Source: Deltaproteobacteria bacterium
GTDB lineage: Bacteria > UBA10199 > JACPAL01 > JAHFST01
Direction of reading: 5' to 3'
Length of the DNA stretch: 35,097 nucleotides
Assembly (NCBI GenBank): GCA_023265625.1
Contig: JAHFST010000019.1
Location: 1-35,097, forward strand
Shown: piece after piece, positions 15,213-24,879 of the stretch
How positions within the stretch are numbered: position 1 is the stretch's first letter
Layout of the letters: each line of letters opens with the position of its first letter
Translations under genes and position numbers: made by a program
The notes under the pieces: model-generated
Told to the model about the DNA's origin: nothing
The model's database searches: none
The model's input: the letters and a program-made list of their open reading frames with translations, nothing else

Positions 15213-16129
15213 AAACCCAATTTCCGACTCAACAAAAAAATCTGATCCTGATGGTGTTGCAGTAGACGATTTTTTAAAAAATCCAGGTAATGGATCTCCC
15301 AACCTGGTTGGGTCTTGGAGCCGCGTGGGAAGATTTCGAATCGATTCATCAACGGGATGCCTGAGGCGATGATCAGGTGTAAATCCTTGATGACTTTTTC
15401 TAAAAACTGGCAGGCGGCCACCTTGGTATTGAGTAGCAATTTTTCCCACTGAAATTCTTCCGTCCAGTTGTGATAGCTGTCTAGGTAGGTGCTCTCTAAG
15501 ACGAGGTCGAAGGCGATGGAGACGAGGTCGCGATAGTCGCCTTCTTCGTTGAAGGTGGTGATGAGGATGGTGCGCGTAAAGGTCTCGGCAGAGGCGGTGA
15601 GGCGTTCCTGGCTGGAAACCTCTTCGGCCAGGTTCTTTTTGAAGACAATAGTGGAGGCGGGGGGATGGGATTTGAGGCCGCGGCTGCCGGCGACGAAGTC
15701 TAAGTAGGTGGTCCCATCGTCGCGAATGATCGAACCTAGGAGCTGGACCAGGTTGTCCAAATATTTTAGATCGTAGGCGGGGATTTCCAAATCATCTTGA
15801 TAGAGATCGGCAATCTTGACATCGGTGATCGGTCGTTTGTTGGCATGGGAGGTGCGGTTGACCAGGGCCTGTAATTCCTGAAACGGGATAATATGCCAGA
15901 GGCCCGCCAGATTCAGCAATTTGCGGCGTAACATAATCCGTTGCTCGGGGAGGGTGTCCCACTGGCAGTAGCTCATCAACCAGGTTTCCAATTGGGTGAG
16001 GAATTTATCTTTGAGGGCTTCGTAAGTGGGGCCGTTGGTTTCCTTGGCCAGACACAGTTGCATGAGGAGTTCGCGTTCTGGGGCGTCTAGGTGGGGGAAT
16101 TGTTCGTTGAAGCGATTGTCTACGGGCAC
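15209..16129 (-). CDS. Protein of unknown function
   Basis: The 306-residue product is soluble-looking and mostly helical, rich in Leu, Asp and Glu, with no signal peptide, membrane segment or motif I know. The start is a GTG with no clear Shine-Dalgarno; coding could begin somewhat later. It follows the lipoprotein gene by 45 bases on the same strand, and a run of nine T in the sense direction lies in the gap. Its last codon is followed by a TAG that belongs to the palindromic repeat, so the natural C-terminus may have been trimmed or replaced. That it is a real gene is supported by its length and the absence of a better frame. Confidence 0.65.
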   Translation of the reverse strand: MPVDNRFNEQFPHLDAPERELLMQLCLAKETNGPTYEALKDKFLTQLETWLMSYCQWDTLPEQRIMLRRKLLNLAGLWHIIPFQELQALVNRTSHANKRPITDVKIADLYQDDLEIPAYDLKYLDNLVQLLGSIIRDDGTTYLDFVAGSRGLKSHPPASTIVFKKNLAEEVSSQERLTASAETFTRTILITTFNEEGDYRDLVSIAFDLVLESTYLDSYHNWTEEFQWEKLLLNTKVAACQFLEKVIKDLHLIIASGIPLMNRFEIFPRGSKTQPGWEIHYLDFLKNRLLQHHQDQIFLLSRKLGL

Positions 16130-16174
16130 GGGACTGGCTTAGCAAAAAAAAAGATGTTTGACTATCGGGAATCC

Positions 16175-17263
16175 TTAAAAATCAGAGGCATCCAGCCAGG
16201 TATCAATCAAGGCAGGCGTGAGCGCATCCCAGCCATCCTTGGAACTGCCATCGACAAAATAATCGGCGGCGGTGCCTCCCACGGGGGAGGTGTCGTTGTA
16301 ACGTTGCGGCAGGTCCGTGGTGCGGTAGGCATGGGTGCCCCAATGCGGGGTGTCCAGGGAACAGGTGCCGGTGGTCACGCCGCTGTCGGTGGGTTGCGTG
16401 GGCCCGGTGAATTTTTGCGTGGCGCCGACAATCGCGCTGTTGTTTTCGTAGGTGAGGTTGGCCACACAGACCTCTTGATTATCCTCATTCCAAGAGAAGC
16501 GGATCAAATCGCTGGCAAGGGTGCGGGTGGGTTCCGCGGTTTGGATGTTGAGGTATTCCCCCAAACACTTGGTCGTGACGGTGTTGCACTGGTAGTGAAT
16601 GTGGTAGGCGAAGTTGCGTTGGAGGGTGCTGTTGTATTGATAGACCCGCATGGTGATCAGGTTTTGCGTGGGATCGGAGAAGTCAAAGGCGAGCGCGACC
16701 AGACGTGTGCCGGGCCCGTCCGTACTCACGAGCAGGTTGGGATTCACATAGGCAAAGAGCCCTTGTATCGGGTTGCCGTTGGTATCCGAGATGACTAGAT
16801 AAGTTCCCTGAATTTTACCGGTCGTGCTATTTTTAAAATACATCCGGATAAAATCGGTGTCATGGGTGTCTTGCAACAATTCTACTTCCCAAGGGGCGGT
16901 GGTGTTGATGAGATTGATGGAGCTGAGATTGACGGTTTGTGCGGTGCTGGTGATGGTGGTGATGCTGGCGGCCGTCAGTGCCGCCGTGAGCAGGGCCCCG
17001 TAGCTCTCTAGACTGGTGCGTTGGAGCCGGGCCTCGTTGATGGCCCCTTGGAGGAAGTCAGTGGTCCATTGCGTGGCGGGGCCGGTCAGGGCGGCCGTTT
17101 GGCCACTTCCTAAGGTGGTTTCCGGGATGAAGTTCACAAAATCGGGGACAACATTGCCGGTGGGTACCGAGGGGGTGGCGACACTGGAGGTAATGGTGTT
17201 GCAGGAAGTCGCGGTGAGGAGTAGGAGAATTAAATAAAAATGACGATGCAACGGTTGGCGCAT
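16175..17263 (-). CDS. Putative outer-membrane or periplasmic lipoprotein
   Basis: With the ATG at 17263 the product has 362 residues; a longer form would overlap the divergent glycosyltransferase gene. The N-terminus is basic and then hydrophobic (RQPLHRHFYLILLLL), ending in a lipobox-like TATSC, so Cys21 would be lipidated after signal peptidase II cleavage. The rest is Thr/Ser/Asn-rich with many alternating hydrophobic positions, suggesting a secreted beta-rich fold; several Cys could form disulfides. I recognise no family. It is probably in one unit with the unknown gene downstream at 15209. Confidence 0.72.
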   Translation of the reverse strand: MRQPLHRHFYLILLLLTATSCNTITSSVATPSVPTGNVVPDFVNFIPETTLGSGQTAALTGPATQWTTDFLQGAINEARLQRTSLESYGALLTAALTAASITTITSTAQTVNLSSINLINTTAPWEVELLQDTHDTDFIRMYFKNSTTGKIQGTYLVISDTNGNPIQGLFAYVNPNLLVSTDGPGTRLVALAFDFSDPTQNLITMRVYQYNSTLQRNFAYHIHYQCNTVTTKCLGEYLNIQTAEPTRTLASDLIRFSWNEDNQEVCVANLTYENNSAIVGATQKFTGPTQPTDSGVTTGTCSLDTPHWGTHAYRTTDLPQRYNDTSPVGGTAADYFVDGSSKDGWDALTPALIDTWLDASDF

Positions 17264-17283
17264 GATGTGATGTTGGATAGCAT

Positions 17284-18693
17284 ATGTTAGCATTAATTAA
17301 AAACTCTTTGGAGAGAGGTGATTGGCGGGAGGCGGATCGGCTGTGTCATGAGTCAGCGGGGCGTTTTGACCACGAGGCCTTGTTTCATCTCTATCGAGGG
17401 GCCATCCTGGCCCAACAGCAAGATTTAGATGCGGCGGAACAGGCCTTTCAAAGGGCCATCCAGCTTGACCAAACCCTGGTGGCACCCCACAAGAATCTGG
17501 CGCAGATCTACAAGGCAAAATCGGACCCGCGGGTTGTGGAGAGCTTGGTGATGGCGACTTGGTTAGATCCGCAAGACCCAGGACCCTTTCAGGATCTCCA
17601 TCGCCTGGCCCCGGAATTATTCCAATTCCCCCGGGCGGACATCGTTTTTTACACGGGGACTCCGTGGCTCCAGATGAAGTTTTCTCCGGACTCGCTTGAG
17701 ACGGGGGCGTTGGGGGGGAGTGAGACGGCCTTTGTGATGATGGCTTGCGAGTTGTCGCGGTTGGGGAAGAAGGTGGTTTGTTTTTGTAATACGAATGCCC
17801 GGAAAAACTATGATGGTGTTGACTATATCCCCGTCGCCCAGTTTTTTCTCTATGTGCAGGCGAATCCCATCCCCATTTTGATTGCGTCACGTTTTCTTCA
17901 TCCCATGGAACAAGGGGTGAGGGCTGGCCGTCGCCTCCTTTGGTTGCATGATACGCTTGGTTGTGCCAGTGGTGAGGCCATTGGGCCTCATCGGGATCGG
18001 ATAGATTTTCTGTTGGGGTTGAGTGATTATCATATCCAGCAGGTTTGCCAGCGGCACCATCTCCCTGAAACAAAGTTTCTCAAGACCAGAAATGGTTTTA
18101 TCGCAGATCATTTCTTAATGGTGCCCAAAAAGATTCCCCACAGTCTTATTTATCTCAGTCGTCCCGGTCGTGGCTTGGCAGAGGCTTTGGAGATTCATAA
18201 GCGCCTAAAGAAAATCCTGCCGCAGGTGTCGCTGCATGTCTGCGGTTATTCGCAATGGAATCAAGTGGCACAGGACCAGGAGCTTTCCGGCTTGTTGCCA
18301 CGTCTCCAGGAAGCGGGTGTGCATTACCATGGCGGACTTGGCAAAAGGGCGTTGGCCCATTTGCTGTGCCAGATGGAAGTGATGTTGTATCCCAATGTGA
18401 GCGCCGAAGAGACTTGTTGCATCGCGGCGATTGAGGCCATGGCGGCGGGGGTGCCGGTGGTGACTTCGGGTCGAGGGGCCTTGCCGGAGACGGTGGTCGA
18501 TGGTGTGGGAGGATGCGTTGTTCCCTTTGCCGGTGGAGGAGAGGTCTTGATGCAGTCCCTAGAAAAAACCACTTTGGAGTTGCTGACCCACAAGGAACGC
18601 TTGCAAGCCTTATCCAAGAGCGCTTATGATCACGCTTGGAAAAAATATCGCTGGGATCAGATTGCGCGGGAGTGGGTTGAGCTGTTTTTGTAG
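17284..18693 (+). CDS. TPR-containing family 4-like glycosyltransferase
   Basis: The 469-residue protein begins with about 100 residues of TPR-like helices (for example LFHLYRGAILAQQQDLDAAE followed by AFQRAIQLDQ). From about residue 118 it is a GT-B glycosyltransferase: GALGGSETAFVMMACELSRLG, a second Rossmann half starting SLIYLSRPGRG, and an E-x7-E motif at E376 and E384 (ETCCIAAIEAMAAGVPVVT). Such enzymes transfer sugars from nucleotide-sugar donors, often in surface polysaccharide or protein glycosylation; the TPR part may hold the acceptor protein. It diverges from the lipoprotein gene. Its TAG stop is provided by a palindromic repeat. Confidence 0.87.
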   Translation: MLALIKNSLERGDWREADRLCHESAGRFDHEALFHLYRGAILAQQQDLDAAEQAFQRAIQLDQTLVAPHKNLAQIYKAKSDPRVVESLVMATWLDPQDPGPFQDLHRLAPELFQFPRADIVFYTGTPWLQMKFSPDSLETGALGGSETAFVMMACELSRLGKKVVCFCNTNARKNYDGVDYIPVAQFFLYVQANPIPILIASRFLHPMEQGVRAGRRLLWLHDTLGCASGEAIGPHRDRIDFLLGLSDYHIQQVCQRHHLPETKFLKTRNGFIADHFLMVPKKIPHSLIYLSRPGRGLAEALEIHKRLKKILPQVSLHVCGYSQWNQVAQDQELSGLLPRLQEAGVHYHGGLGKRALAHLLCQMEVMLYPNVSAEETCCIAAIEAMAAGVPVVTSGRGALPETVVDGVGGCVVPFAGGGEVLMQSLEKTTLELLTHKERLQALSKSAYDHAWKKYRWDQIAREWVELFL

Positions 18694-18713
18694 GGGCGTG
18701 ATTGATCACGCCC
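18690..18713. repeat. GTAGGGG-family palindrome at glycosyltransferase stop codon
   Basis: GTAGGGGCGTGAT is followed by TG and then ATCACGCCC; the 9-base arms pair perfectly (18694-18713). The right-hand terminal CCTAC is missing, so this copy is degraded on one side. The TAG at 18691-18693 is the stop codon of the preceding gene. Confidence 0.88.
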
Positions 18714-18729
18714 TCCGTGAGAAAAATAT

Positions 18730-19683
18730 ATGAAACAAACCATCGCATTAGCCGTGGATCTTGGTGGCACCAACCTCCGTATCGGGGCCGTGAATGGACA
18801 AGGTGAGGTGCTCCAGATGGAAAAAATCGCGGCTCTCAAAGATCGCGCCAAGTTATTGGAAAAAATCGCCCAGCAAATTGATCAATTGTCATCCTCGTAT
18901 CTGGCTCAAGGTGACCAGATAGCCGGTATCGCCCTGGGTTTTCCCGGCATTGTCGATCCGGATAAGGGATTGGTTCATCAATCGCCACATTTTTCGGATT
19001 GGCATGATTTTGCGGTGACGGCGTATTTTAAGGAACGATTCCCTTGGCCGGTGGTCTTGGATAACGACGCCAATCGGATTGCCTTGGGGGAGTTGTGGAA
19101 GGGGGCGGGACAGGGGTTGCAGAATTTTCTCTTGCTCACCTTGGGGACGGGGGTCGGTGGGGCGGTGGTTATCCAGGGGAAGTTGTTTCACGGTGACTCA
19201 GGCTTTGCAGGTGAGTTGGGCCATATCTGTATTGAACGGGAAGGTGTTTCTTGTGAATGTGGCAGCCATGGCTGTCTGGAGGCCTATGTCTCGGCCACCG
19301 GCATCAAGGACTTGATTCGTAACTCCAAGGACGATTCCGGCAAAACTATTTTCTTCCGGAAATTTGGCGATGATGTCGAACATCTCTCCGTGCAACAACT
19401 CTACGAGGCCGCCCGCGATGGAGACCCGTTTGCGCATGGAATTTTTAAGCAAATGGGACATTATTTGGGGATTGGCATTGCCTCGTTGGTGAATGCCTTT
19501 GGTATTTTTCATGTCTTGATCGGCGGCGGGGTGAGTGCGGCGGCCGATTTTTTCATCCCTGCGGCCAAAAAAGAGATGAGTCAAAGGACCTATACGGAAA
19601 CGGCCAAACGAGTCCAAATCCTGCGTTGCCAGCTGGGGGACAATGCGGGTTTGATCGGTGGGGCCTTCTCGTTGTTGCGCTGA
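18730..19683 (+). CDS. ROK-family sugar kinase (glucokinase-like)
   Basis: The 317-residue protein has the ROK ATP-binding start VDLGGTNLR (D10-R17), the catalytic Asp D113 in LDNDANRIALGE, and GTGVGGAVV. The zinc site is H165 in GELGHI plus C175, C177 and C182 in CECGSHGCLE. ROK kinases phosphorylate glucose or related hexoses; the ELGH and CxCGxxGCLE arrangement suits a glucokinase but does not fix the sugar. No N-terminal helix-turn-helix is present, so it is an enzyme and not a ROK repressor. It lies just downstream of the glycosyltransferase, with which it might share sugar metabolism. Confidence 0.9.
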   Translation: MKQTIALAVDLGGTNLRIGAVNGQGEVLQMEKIAALKDRAKLLEKIAQQIDQLSSSYLAQGDQIAGIALGFPGIVDPDKGLVHQSPHFSDWHDFAVTAYFKERFPWPVVLDNDANRIALGELWKGAGQGLQNFLLLTLGTGVGGAVVIQGKLFHGDSGFAGELGHICIEREGVSCECGSHGCLEAYVSATGIKDLIRNSKDDSGKTIFFRKFGDDVEHLSVQQLYEAARDGDPFAHGIFKQMGHYLGIGIASLVNAFGIFHVLIGGGVSAAADFFIPAAKKEMSQRTYTETAKRVQILRCQLGDNAGLIGGAFSLLR

Positions 19684-19727
19684 AATAAAATTTTCGAAAA
19701 ATCATAAAAACTAGCAACTTGTTTGAA

Positions 19728-19745
19728 GGTCTTTCGAAAAAGACC
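19728..19745 (+). promoter_or_regulatory. Small hairpin just before the fused E1 start
   Basis: GGTCTTT and AAAGACC form a 7-base stem with a CGAA loop, ending 6 bases before the ATG at 19752. No Shine-Dalgarno is visible near that ATG. It could be a translation-control stem, or simply part of the coding sequence if the TTG at 19719 is the true start. Confidence 0.3.
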
Positions 19746-19751
19746 TCTATT

Positions 19752-22727
19752 ATGGATGGATCTGGTGCATTAACAGGGATGGCGGCTTTTAGGGCGGGTG
19801 TTGGCGCTGTCTTACGTCAAGAAGCGCTTCCGCCACAGGTGGCGACTACTTTAGGGCTGAGCCCTGGGGTGTTTGATGCCAATGCCGCACGTGCTGCCAT
19901 GGTGCGACTGCTATTTAATCCGGAGATGCCACCCGCGACGATGCTTTGGACCCAGAGTCCTACCACGGGTTTGCCACGTCCTGGATTTAAGAACCCAGAT
20001 GAAACGTCGTTGGTCGCTTTAGTATTGACCCCTTATCAAGCGCAGGCTTTTTTAACAGAATCTAGTGACCTGACACAGGAAGATGCGATTCAATATCGGC
20101 GCTTTGTGCTGGACCGGGTTGAACCGCATTTGGGGCTGTTAGAATTGTTTGTCTTGTCCCCTGATATTCGCACCCTGCAGGCCGCCTTGGAATTTTTTGC
20201 GGAACAGTTTTCTAATGGGGATTGTCTTGAGACAAGGATTCGTGTCTGTGCTCTGTCACCTGATCGCGCCCATCCTGGTGAAGTGATCGCCCCGACCCTA
20301 CGTGACCTGATGAATCGGGCTTATCAAGATGCCGCGGAATTTTTGTTTGACCTGGGCGCACTTTCTTCCCGGGAAGGGAAAATTGCCAAGGCGGCCGCGC
20401 GGTTTGATCCAAGAAAAATCGCCAAAAGAACCCAATATGGTTTGGATACATTGGACAAAGTTCGGGTGAATTATCCCGAACTCTCGGATGCGGCCCTCAT
20501 CGAGCTTTACCGCCAGGCCCTCGAACAAAGACTCATGACGCAACAATTGTTGCGCGACACCACGGCCGATGAGCCGGAACGAAAGGTGCCTTTTTTGATC
20601 GAGGGGGCTGGGTTGGAGATGGAAGGGCTCATGACGGCCTTGGCTTACACCGATGCGGTTGGGCCAGGCAATGTCAAGGCAGCGGGCCATTACCGTTCTG
20701 GGGCCTTGGTGAAGGGGCTTGTTGAGGCTCAGGGCTATGGGGAATTTGGTCGTGATTCTATGCGGCAAGCCCTGACGCGTGCCACGGATCCGCGCGGTCG
20801 AGGGGTCGACATGGCGGGGCATCCTGATTACCCTGACTTGGGTATTTACCGTGTCTTGAGTCCGCTCGCGATGGATATCAGTTTTGCCCTGGGTGGGGCC
20901 CTGCATGACCAGTTGGTTAAAAGGGACGGTCCGCGCCGTATTTTTTATGCGGAACTGGGTGATGCCTCCATGTCCACCAATGAATTTTATGAGTTTTTGG
21001 AAGGGGCCTCGGTACGGGAATTACCGGTGATCCTCAATGTCTTGGACAACGGTGTGGGGATCAGTGTCCGTCCGGAAGACGGGCGTGGTACCGTTGATCT
21101 CTGGTCGTTGGCTACCAGCAAGGGGTTTGAATTTTTAACGATCGATGGCAATGATCCCTTGGCCGTTTATCAGGTCCATCGCCAAGCCGCTCAGCTGGCC
21201 CTTGAAGGAAAGCGTGTCCTGATTTGGACGCAAAATTTACCTCGGATCAATGATCATAGTTCGTCTTCCGGACGCGCCTATCGAAGCCAGGAGTTGGATC
21301 CTTTGGAACAGTTGGGGCAGGCCTTGGCGAAGCGGGGAATATTATCTGAGTCAGAGATCATGAAGCGGCGAGCGGATGCGGACCGTGCGGATTCTTTTGT
21401 GACCTTGTTTGAGCTAGGGACGATTGGAACGGGGCTTCAGGCGCGGGTTCAGGCTGATTTTGAACAGGTTTGGCGGGAACCCATGACGGAGGTCGCGGAT
21501 GTCATCACCCATGCGATGCCGCCGCTGCCGGTGATAGATGCTAGGCGCAGGCCCGGCCCGGACAAAACTAATATCTTGTTTGGGGTGGCTATTCGTTCCG
21601 CCCTGCGGAGCCTGTTATCGCGTCATCCCGCCTCGTTTCTGTGGGGGCAGGATGTGGCTCAACCCAAGGGCGGTGTCTTTCAGGCGACCGCGAGCCTTTC
21701 GCATCTGTTTGCAGACAGGGTTTTTAATGCGCCGATTAATGAGGGATTGATTGCGGCGATGGCCGGCGGTTTTGCCCAGGAACCCGGGTCGCTGGCTGTG
21801 TTTGAAATCCAGTTTGACGATTATGCGCGTAATATCATTCATCGGCTGGAACAAATGGGACTGCTCCATTGGTTGTCCGCAGGAAAGCGCTCAGCTTCGG
21901 TCATTATGCGCGTGGCCACTGAGTCGGTGCCGGCTGGCGCCATTTATCACTCGATGTCGGGGGTGAATGTCTTTACCTCTATTCCGGGTTTGGTGGTGGT
22001 CTCTCCAAGCACGTCTCGTGATGCCCACGGGCTTTTGCTCACCGCGGCGCAGTATGGTGGGACCTCGGTCTTTTTAGAGCCTAAGATTCTTTACCGTGAA
22101 GCCTTGGGGGAGGGATTCCCGGGTGAAGAAAAATTTTCTGATGTGGAAATTCGGGCCATGGCCAATATGGGTTGGACGCCTGAAATAGATAACGATCCCA
22201 TCCCATTTGGCCAGGCGGTCATTCGTCGAACGGCGGATCATCCCAGCGCTGGAAAAACGCCCTTGACGATTGTGAGTTGGGGAGCGGGTGTGCGCACCGT
22301 CCTGGAAGGGGCTGAGGCGTTAAGTCAGGAAGGGATTGAGGCGGAGGTGATTGATCTGCGGACCTTGATGCCTTGGGATCAGGAAACTGTGTTGACCAGT
22401 GTCCATAAAACGGGGGCCCTGTTGGTGGCCCATAATGGTTCCATACAGGTTGGGTTGGCGGATCATATTGTCTCGCGGGTGATGGAGGCTTTTCAAGATG
22501 AGGAGTTAGCCACTGGTGCTGCATTGGGGCGTGATCTTCGTTTTGGTATCCTGGGGTGGGATGAAAGGGTTCCTGGCATGCCGCAGCGCCCCAAGACTAA
22601 TCTAGAGCTTTCCCTCAACCCGGCGCGGGTGGTTCGACGGGCACGCGAGGTGGTTGGCGCCGCTTCTTACCAGAGTGGATTTCGTGTGATGGGGCGCGGG
22701 GGCGATTATCAGGTGGTAAAAATTTAG
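19752..22727 (+). CDS. Fused alpha-beta E1 of a 2-oxoacid dehydrogenase, with N-terminal extension
   Basis: From the ATG at 19752 the product has 991 residues; a TTG start at 19719 would add 11. Residues about 280-560 correspond to an E1 alpha subunit, with thiamine-diphosphate motif AELGDASMSTNEFYEF (D404) and LDNGVGIS (N433). Residues about 610-975 correspond to E1 beta: NAPINEGLIAA with the cofactor Glu E664, then AIYHSMSG with catalytic-type His H733, and FLEPKILYRE. This resembles branched-chain or pyruvate-type E1 with both chains joined. The first 270 or so residues are unrecognised. No E2 or E3 gene is nearby. The substrate cannot be assigned, although a branched-chain role would suit the leucine genes in this region. 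It precedes trpE by 25 bases. Confidence 0.85.
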   Translation: MDGSGALTGMAAFRAGVGAVLRQEALPPQVATTLGLSPGVFDANAARAAMVRLLFNPEMPPATMLWTQSPTTGLPRPGFKNPDETSLVALVLTPYQAQAFLTESSDLTQEDAIQYRRFVLDRVEPHLGLLELFVLSPDIRTLQAALEFFAEQFSNGDCLETRIRVCALSPDRAHPGEVIAPTLRDLMNRAYQDAAEFLFDLGALSSREGKIAKAAARFDPRKIAKRTQYGLDTLDKVRVNYPELSDAALIELYRQALEQRLMTQQLLRDTTADEPERKVPFLIEGAGLEMEGLMTALAYTDAVGPGNVKAAGHYRSGALVKGLVEAQGYGEFGRDSMRQALTRATDPRGRGVDMAGHPDYPDLGIYRVLSPLAMDISFALGGALHDQLVKRDGPRRIFYAELGDASMSTNEFYEFLEGASVRELPVILNVLDNGVGISVRPEDGRGTVDLWSLATSKGFEFLTIDGNDPLAVYQVHRQAAQLALEGKRVLIWTQNLPRINDHSSSSGRAYRSQELDPLEQLGQALAKRGILSESEIMKRRADADRADSFVTLFELGTIGTGLQARVQADFEQVWREPMTEVADVITHAMPPLPVIDARRRPGPDKTNILFGVAIRSALRSLLSRHPASFLWGQDVAQPKGGVFQATASLSHLFADRVFNAPINEGLIAAMAGGFAQEPGSLAVFEIQFDDYARNIIHRLEQMGLLHWLSAGKRSASVIMRVATESVPAGAIYHSMSGVNVFTSIPGLVVVSPSTSRDAHGLLLTAAQYGGTSVFLEPKILYREALGEGFPGEEKFSDVEIRAMANMGWTPEIDNDPIPFGQAVIRRTADHPSAGKTPLTIVSWGAGVRTVLEGAEALSQEGIEAEVIDLRTLMPWDQETVLTSVHKTGALLVAHNGSIQVGLADHIVSRVMEAFQDEELATGAALGRDLRFGILGWDERVPGMPQRPKTNLELSLNPARVVRRAREVVGAASYQSGFRVMGRGGDYQVVKI

Positions 22728-22752
22728 TCATTCTAGTACGTTCCCCCCCTTC

Positions 22753-24249
22753 ATGAAGACGACGTGGAAAGAGTTTAAGACCCAAGCCAAACCCGGTTGC
22801 CGTTTGGCCCTGGTGGCGGATCTGAAGAGTGACATGGAGACCCCCGTGTCCTTGTTTCATCGCTATCGCAGGGAGCGCTACGCCTTTTTGTTGGAGAGTG
22901 CGGCTGGGGGGGAGCGTTGGGGGCGATACAGCTTTATTGGATTGTACCCGGAGATTATCTTCAAGAGTAAGGGGCGGAAGGTGACCCTGACTCAAAATGG
23001 GAAGACGTCTCGTTTTACCTCTGATTATCCTTTGCAGGAGCTGAAGAAAATTCACCAACAGTATCCCTATGTGTTGGTGCCGAATGCCCCGCGCTTTCCC
23101 GGGGGGGCGGTGGGGTTTGCGGCTTATGATGAGGTACGGTTTTTTGAAAAAGTGTTGGACAAGCCGCCGACCTCCTTGTGTGATGACCTCCAGGTGCCCG
23201 ATCTCTTTTTTATTTACCCCAAGGTGATCTTGGCCCTCGATAATGTCGCGCATCGCTTGCAGATTATTTACAACGCGGTCATCAAGACCCCTGGCGATAT
23301 CCGGCGTGAGTATGATCGGGGGAGCAAGAAGTTGGCACAAGTGGCTCGCGATTTGAAAAAAATACGAGGGAAGGGTCGCCGTCAATCGGTGTCTCCAAAA
23401 CGATTGGTGTGGAAACAAAATTGGCAGCAGGCGGATTTTGAGACGGGGGTTCGTAAAATTCGGGATTATGTCTATGCGGGTGATGTGACGCAAACCGTGC
23501 TGTCGCTGCGTTTTGAGACGAAGGGGGTGGTGGACGGCCTTGACCTGTATCGTTCGATTCGCCGCATCAATCCCTCGCCCTATCTGTTTTATTTGCAATA
23601 TGATGACTTGAGGTTGGTTGGGGCGTCTCCGGAGACGATGGTTCATTTGGAGGGCCGGGACATGACGGTTCGTCCGATTGCGGGGACGCGCAAGCGCGGC
23701 CAGACGGAGGCGGAGGACCTGCAGCTTGAACAAGACTTGCTGGCCGATCCCAAGGAACGCGCCGAGCACATCATGCTGGTGGACCTGGGGCGCAACGATT
23801 TGGGGCGGGTGGCCCAGCCGGGCACGGTGGAGGTCGATCAATTGATGGCCATTGAGCGTTATTCGCATGTGATGCATATTGTCTCCAATGTCCGTGCCAC
23901 CTTGGCCAAGGACAAGGATGCGTTTGATCTCTTGCAGGCCACCTTTCCGGCCGGGACCCTGAGCGGTTCCCCTAAAGTACGGGCGATGCAGATCATTGAT
24001 GAGTTGGAGCCAACCCGGCGCGGGGCGTATGGGGGGTGTGTCGGTTATTTCGCCTATTCCGGAAATATGGACATGGCGATCACGATTCGTTCGGCCCTGA
24101 TCAAGGGTGGTAAGCTCTACGTCCAGGCCGGTGCGGGCATCGTGGCGGATTCGGTCCCGGAAAAAGAATATGAGGAATGTTGCAATAAGGCCAAAGGCAT
24201 GATGGAGGCCGTGAGGAGGACACTCGAAGATGTTGTTGATGATCGATAA
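22753..24249 (+). CDS. trpE: Anthranilate synthase component I
   Basis: The 498-residue enzyme converts chorismate and ammonia (from TrpG) to anthranilate. The N-terminal half has the feedback-binding LLES motif at 46-49 ([10 protein letters not shown]). The catalytic half shows [55 protein letters not shown] and [10 protein letters not shown], all typical of chorismate-utilising enzymes of the TrpE type. The last 20 bases overlap trpG, consistent with coupled translation of the two subunits. Only 25 bases separate it from the E1 gene, leaving no room for a trp leader peptide or attenuator; sensitivity to tryptophan would then come mainly from the LLES site. Confidence 0.95.
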   Translation: MKTTWKEFKTQAKPGCRLALVADLKSDMETPVSLFHRYRRERYAFLLESAAGGERWGRYSFIGLYPEIIFKSKGRKVTLTQNGKTSRFTSDYPLQELKKIHQQYPYVLVPNAPRFPGGAVGFAAYDEVRFFEKVLDKPPTSLCDDLQVPDLFFIYPKVILALDNVAHRLQIIYNAVIKTPGDIRREYDRGSKKLAQVARDLKKIRGKGRRQSVSPKRLVWKQNWQQADFETGVRKIRDYVYAGDVTQTVLSLRFETKGVVDGLDLYRSIRRINPSPYLFYLQYDDLRLVGASPETMVHLEGRDMTVRPIAGTRKRGQTEAEDLQLEQDLLADPKERAEHIMLVDLGRNDLGRVAQPGTVEVDQLMAIERYSHVMHIVSNVRATLAKDKDAFDLLQATFPAGTLSGSPKVRAMQIIDELEPTRRGAYGGCVGYFAYSGNMDMAITIRSALIKGGKLYVQAGAGIVADSVPEKEYEECCNKAKGMMEAVRRTLEDVVDDR

Positions 24250-24793
24250 TTACGATTCCTTCACCTATAACCTCGTCCAGTATTTCATGGAGTTACGGCA
24301 GGAGGTGAAGGTGTTTCGCAACGACGAGATTACGGTTGAGCAAATTAAGGTCCTTGCCCCGCAATGTATCGTGATTTCTCCCGGACCTTGCACCCCGAAT
24401 GAGGCCGGGATCTCGGTGGAGACGATTCAAAAGTTTTCCGGAAAAATCCCCCTCCTTGGGGTGTGTCTGGGACATCAATCCATCGGTCAGGCGTTTGGCG
24501 GTAAGATTATTCGGGCGAAGACCTTGATGCATGGCAAGACCTCGATGATCCACCACAACGGCCGGGGAGTGTTTAAGGGGATCGAGAATCCGTTTGAGGC
24601 GACTCGCTATCATTCCTTAGTGATCGAGAAGACCTCTTTGCCGGATTGTCTCGAAATTACGGCATGGACCGATGACGGCGAAATCATGGGGGTGCAGCAC
24701 AAGACCCTGGCGGTTGAGGGGATTCAGTTTCATCCGGAGTCGATTTTGACAAAAGAGGGCAAAAAGATTCTGGCCAATTTTTTGGCTTTGTAG
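24230..24793 (+). CDS. trpG: Anthranilate synthase component II (glutamine amidotransferase)
   Basis: The 187-residue class I amidotransferase supplies ammonia to TrpE. It begins [18 protein letters not shown]; the catalytic triad is C79 in GVCLGHQ with H168 and E170 in FHPES. The HGKTS segment expected of this subunit group is present. Its start lies inside the end of trpE. It could also serve p-aminobenzoate synthase, as TrpG/PabA often do. The TAG stop is the TAG of a palindromic repeat that fills the gap to trpD. Confidence 0.95.
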   Translation: MLLMIDNYDSFTYNLVQYFMELRQEVKVFRNDEITVEQIKVLAPQCIVISPGPCTPNEAGISVETIQKFSGKIPLLGVCLGHQSIGQAFGGKIIRAKTLMHGKTSMIHHNGRGVFKGIENPFEATRYHSLVIEKTSLPDCLEITAWTDDGEIMGVQHKTLAVEGIQFHPESILTKEGKKILANFLAL

Positions 24794-24871
24794 GGGCGCA
24801 CCCATGTGTGCGCCCTACTCGGGTGTTCACAGGATGATCGTAATGGGGCAGACACATGGGTCTGCCCCTAC
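24790..24871. repeat. Composite GTAGGGG element between trpG and trpD
   Basis: The left arm GTAGGGGCGCACCCATGTGT folds back on GCGCCC. After about 29 bases of spacer, a right arm containing GACACATGGGTCTGCCCCTAC closes the element. The core CCCATGTGT resembles the CCCTATGTGG core of the copies at 10250 and 15152. The trpG stop lies at its left end and the trpD ATG comes 9 bases after its right end. Confidence 0.9.
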
Positions 24872-24879
24872 AGAAATAT

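Noticed and set aside
22728-22752. trp leader peptide or T-box before trpE
   Set aside because: Only 25 bases separate trpE from the upstream gene and no paired stems or Trp-rich small frame fit.
22615-23877. 420-codon open frame on the minus strand
   Set aside because: It lies wholly antisense to the end of the E1 gene and most of trpE, and its His/Pro/Arg-rich composition is that of a shadow frame.
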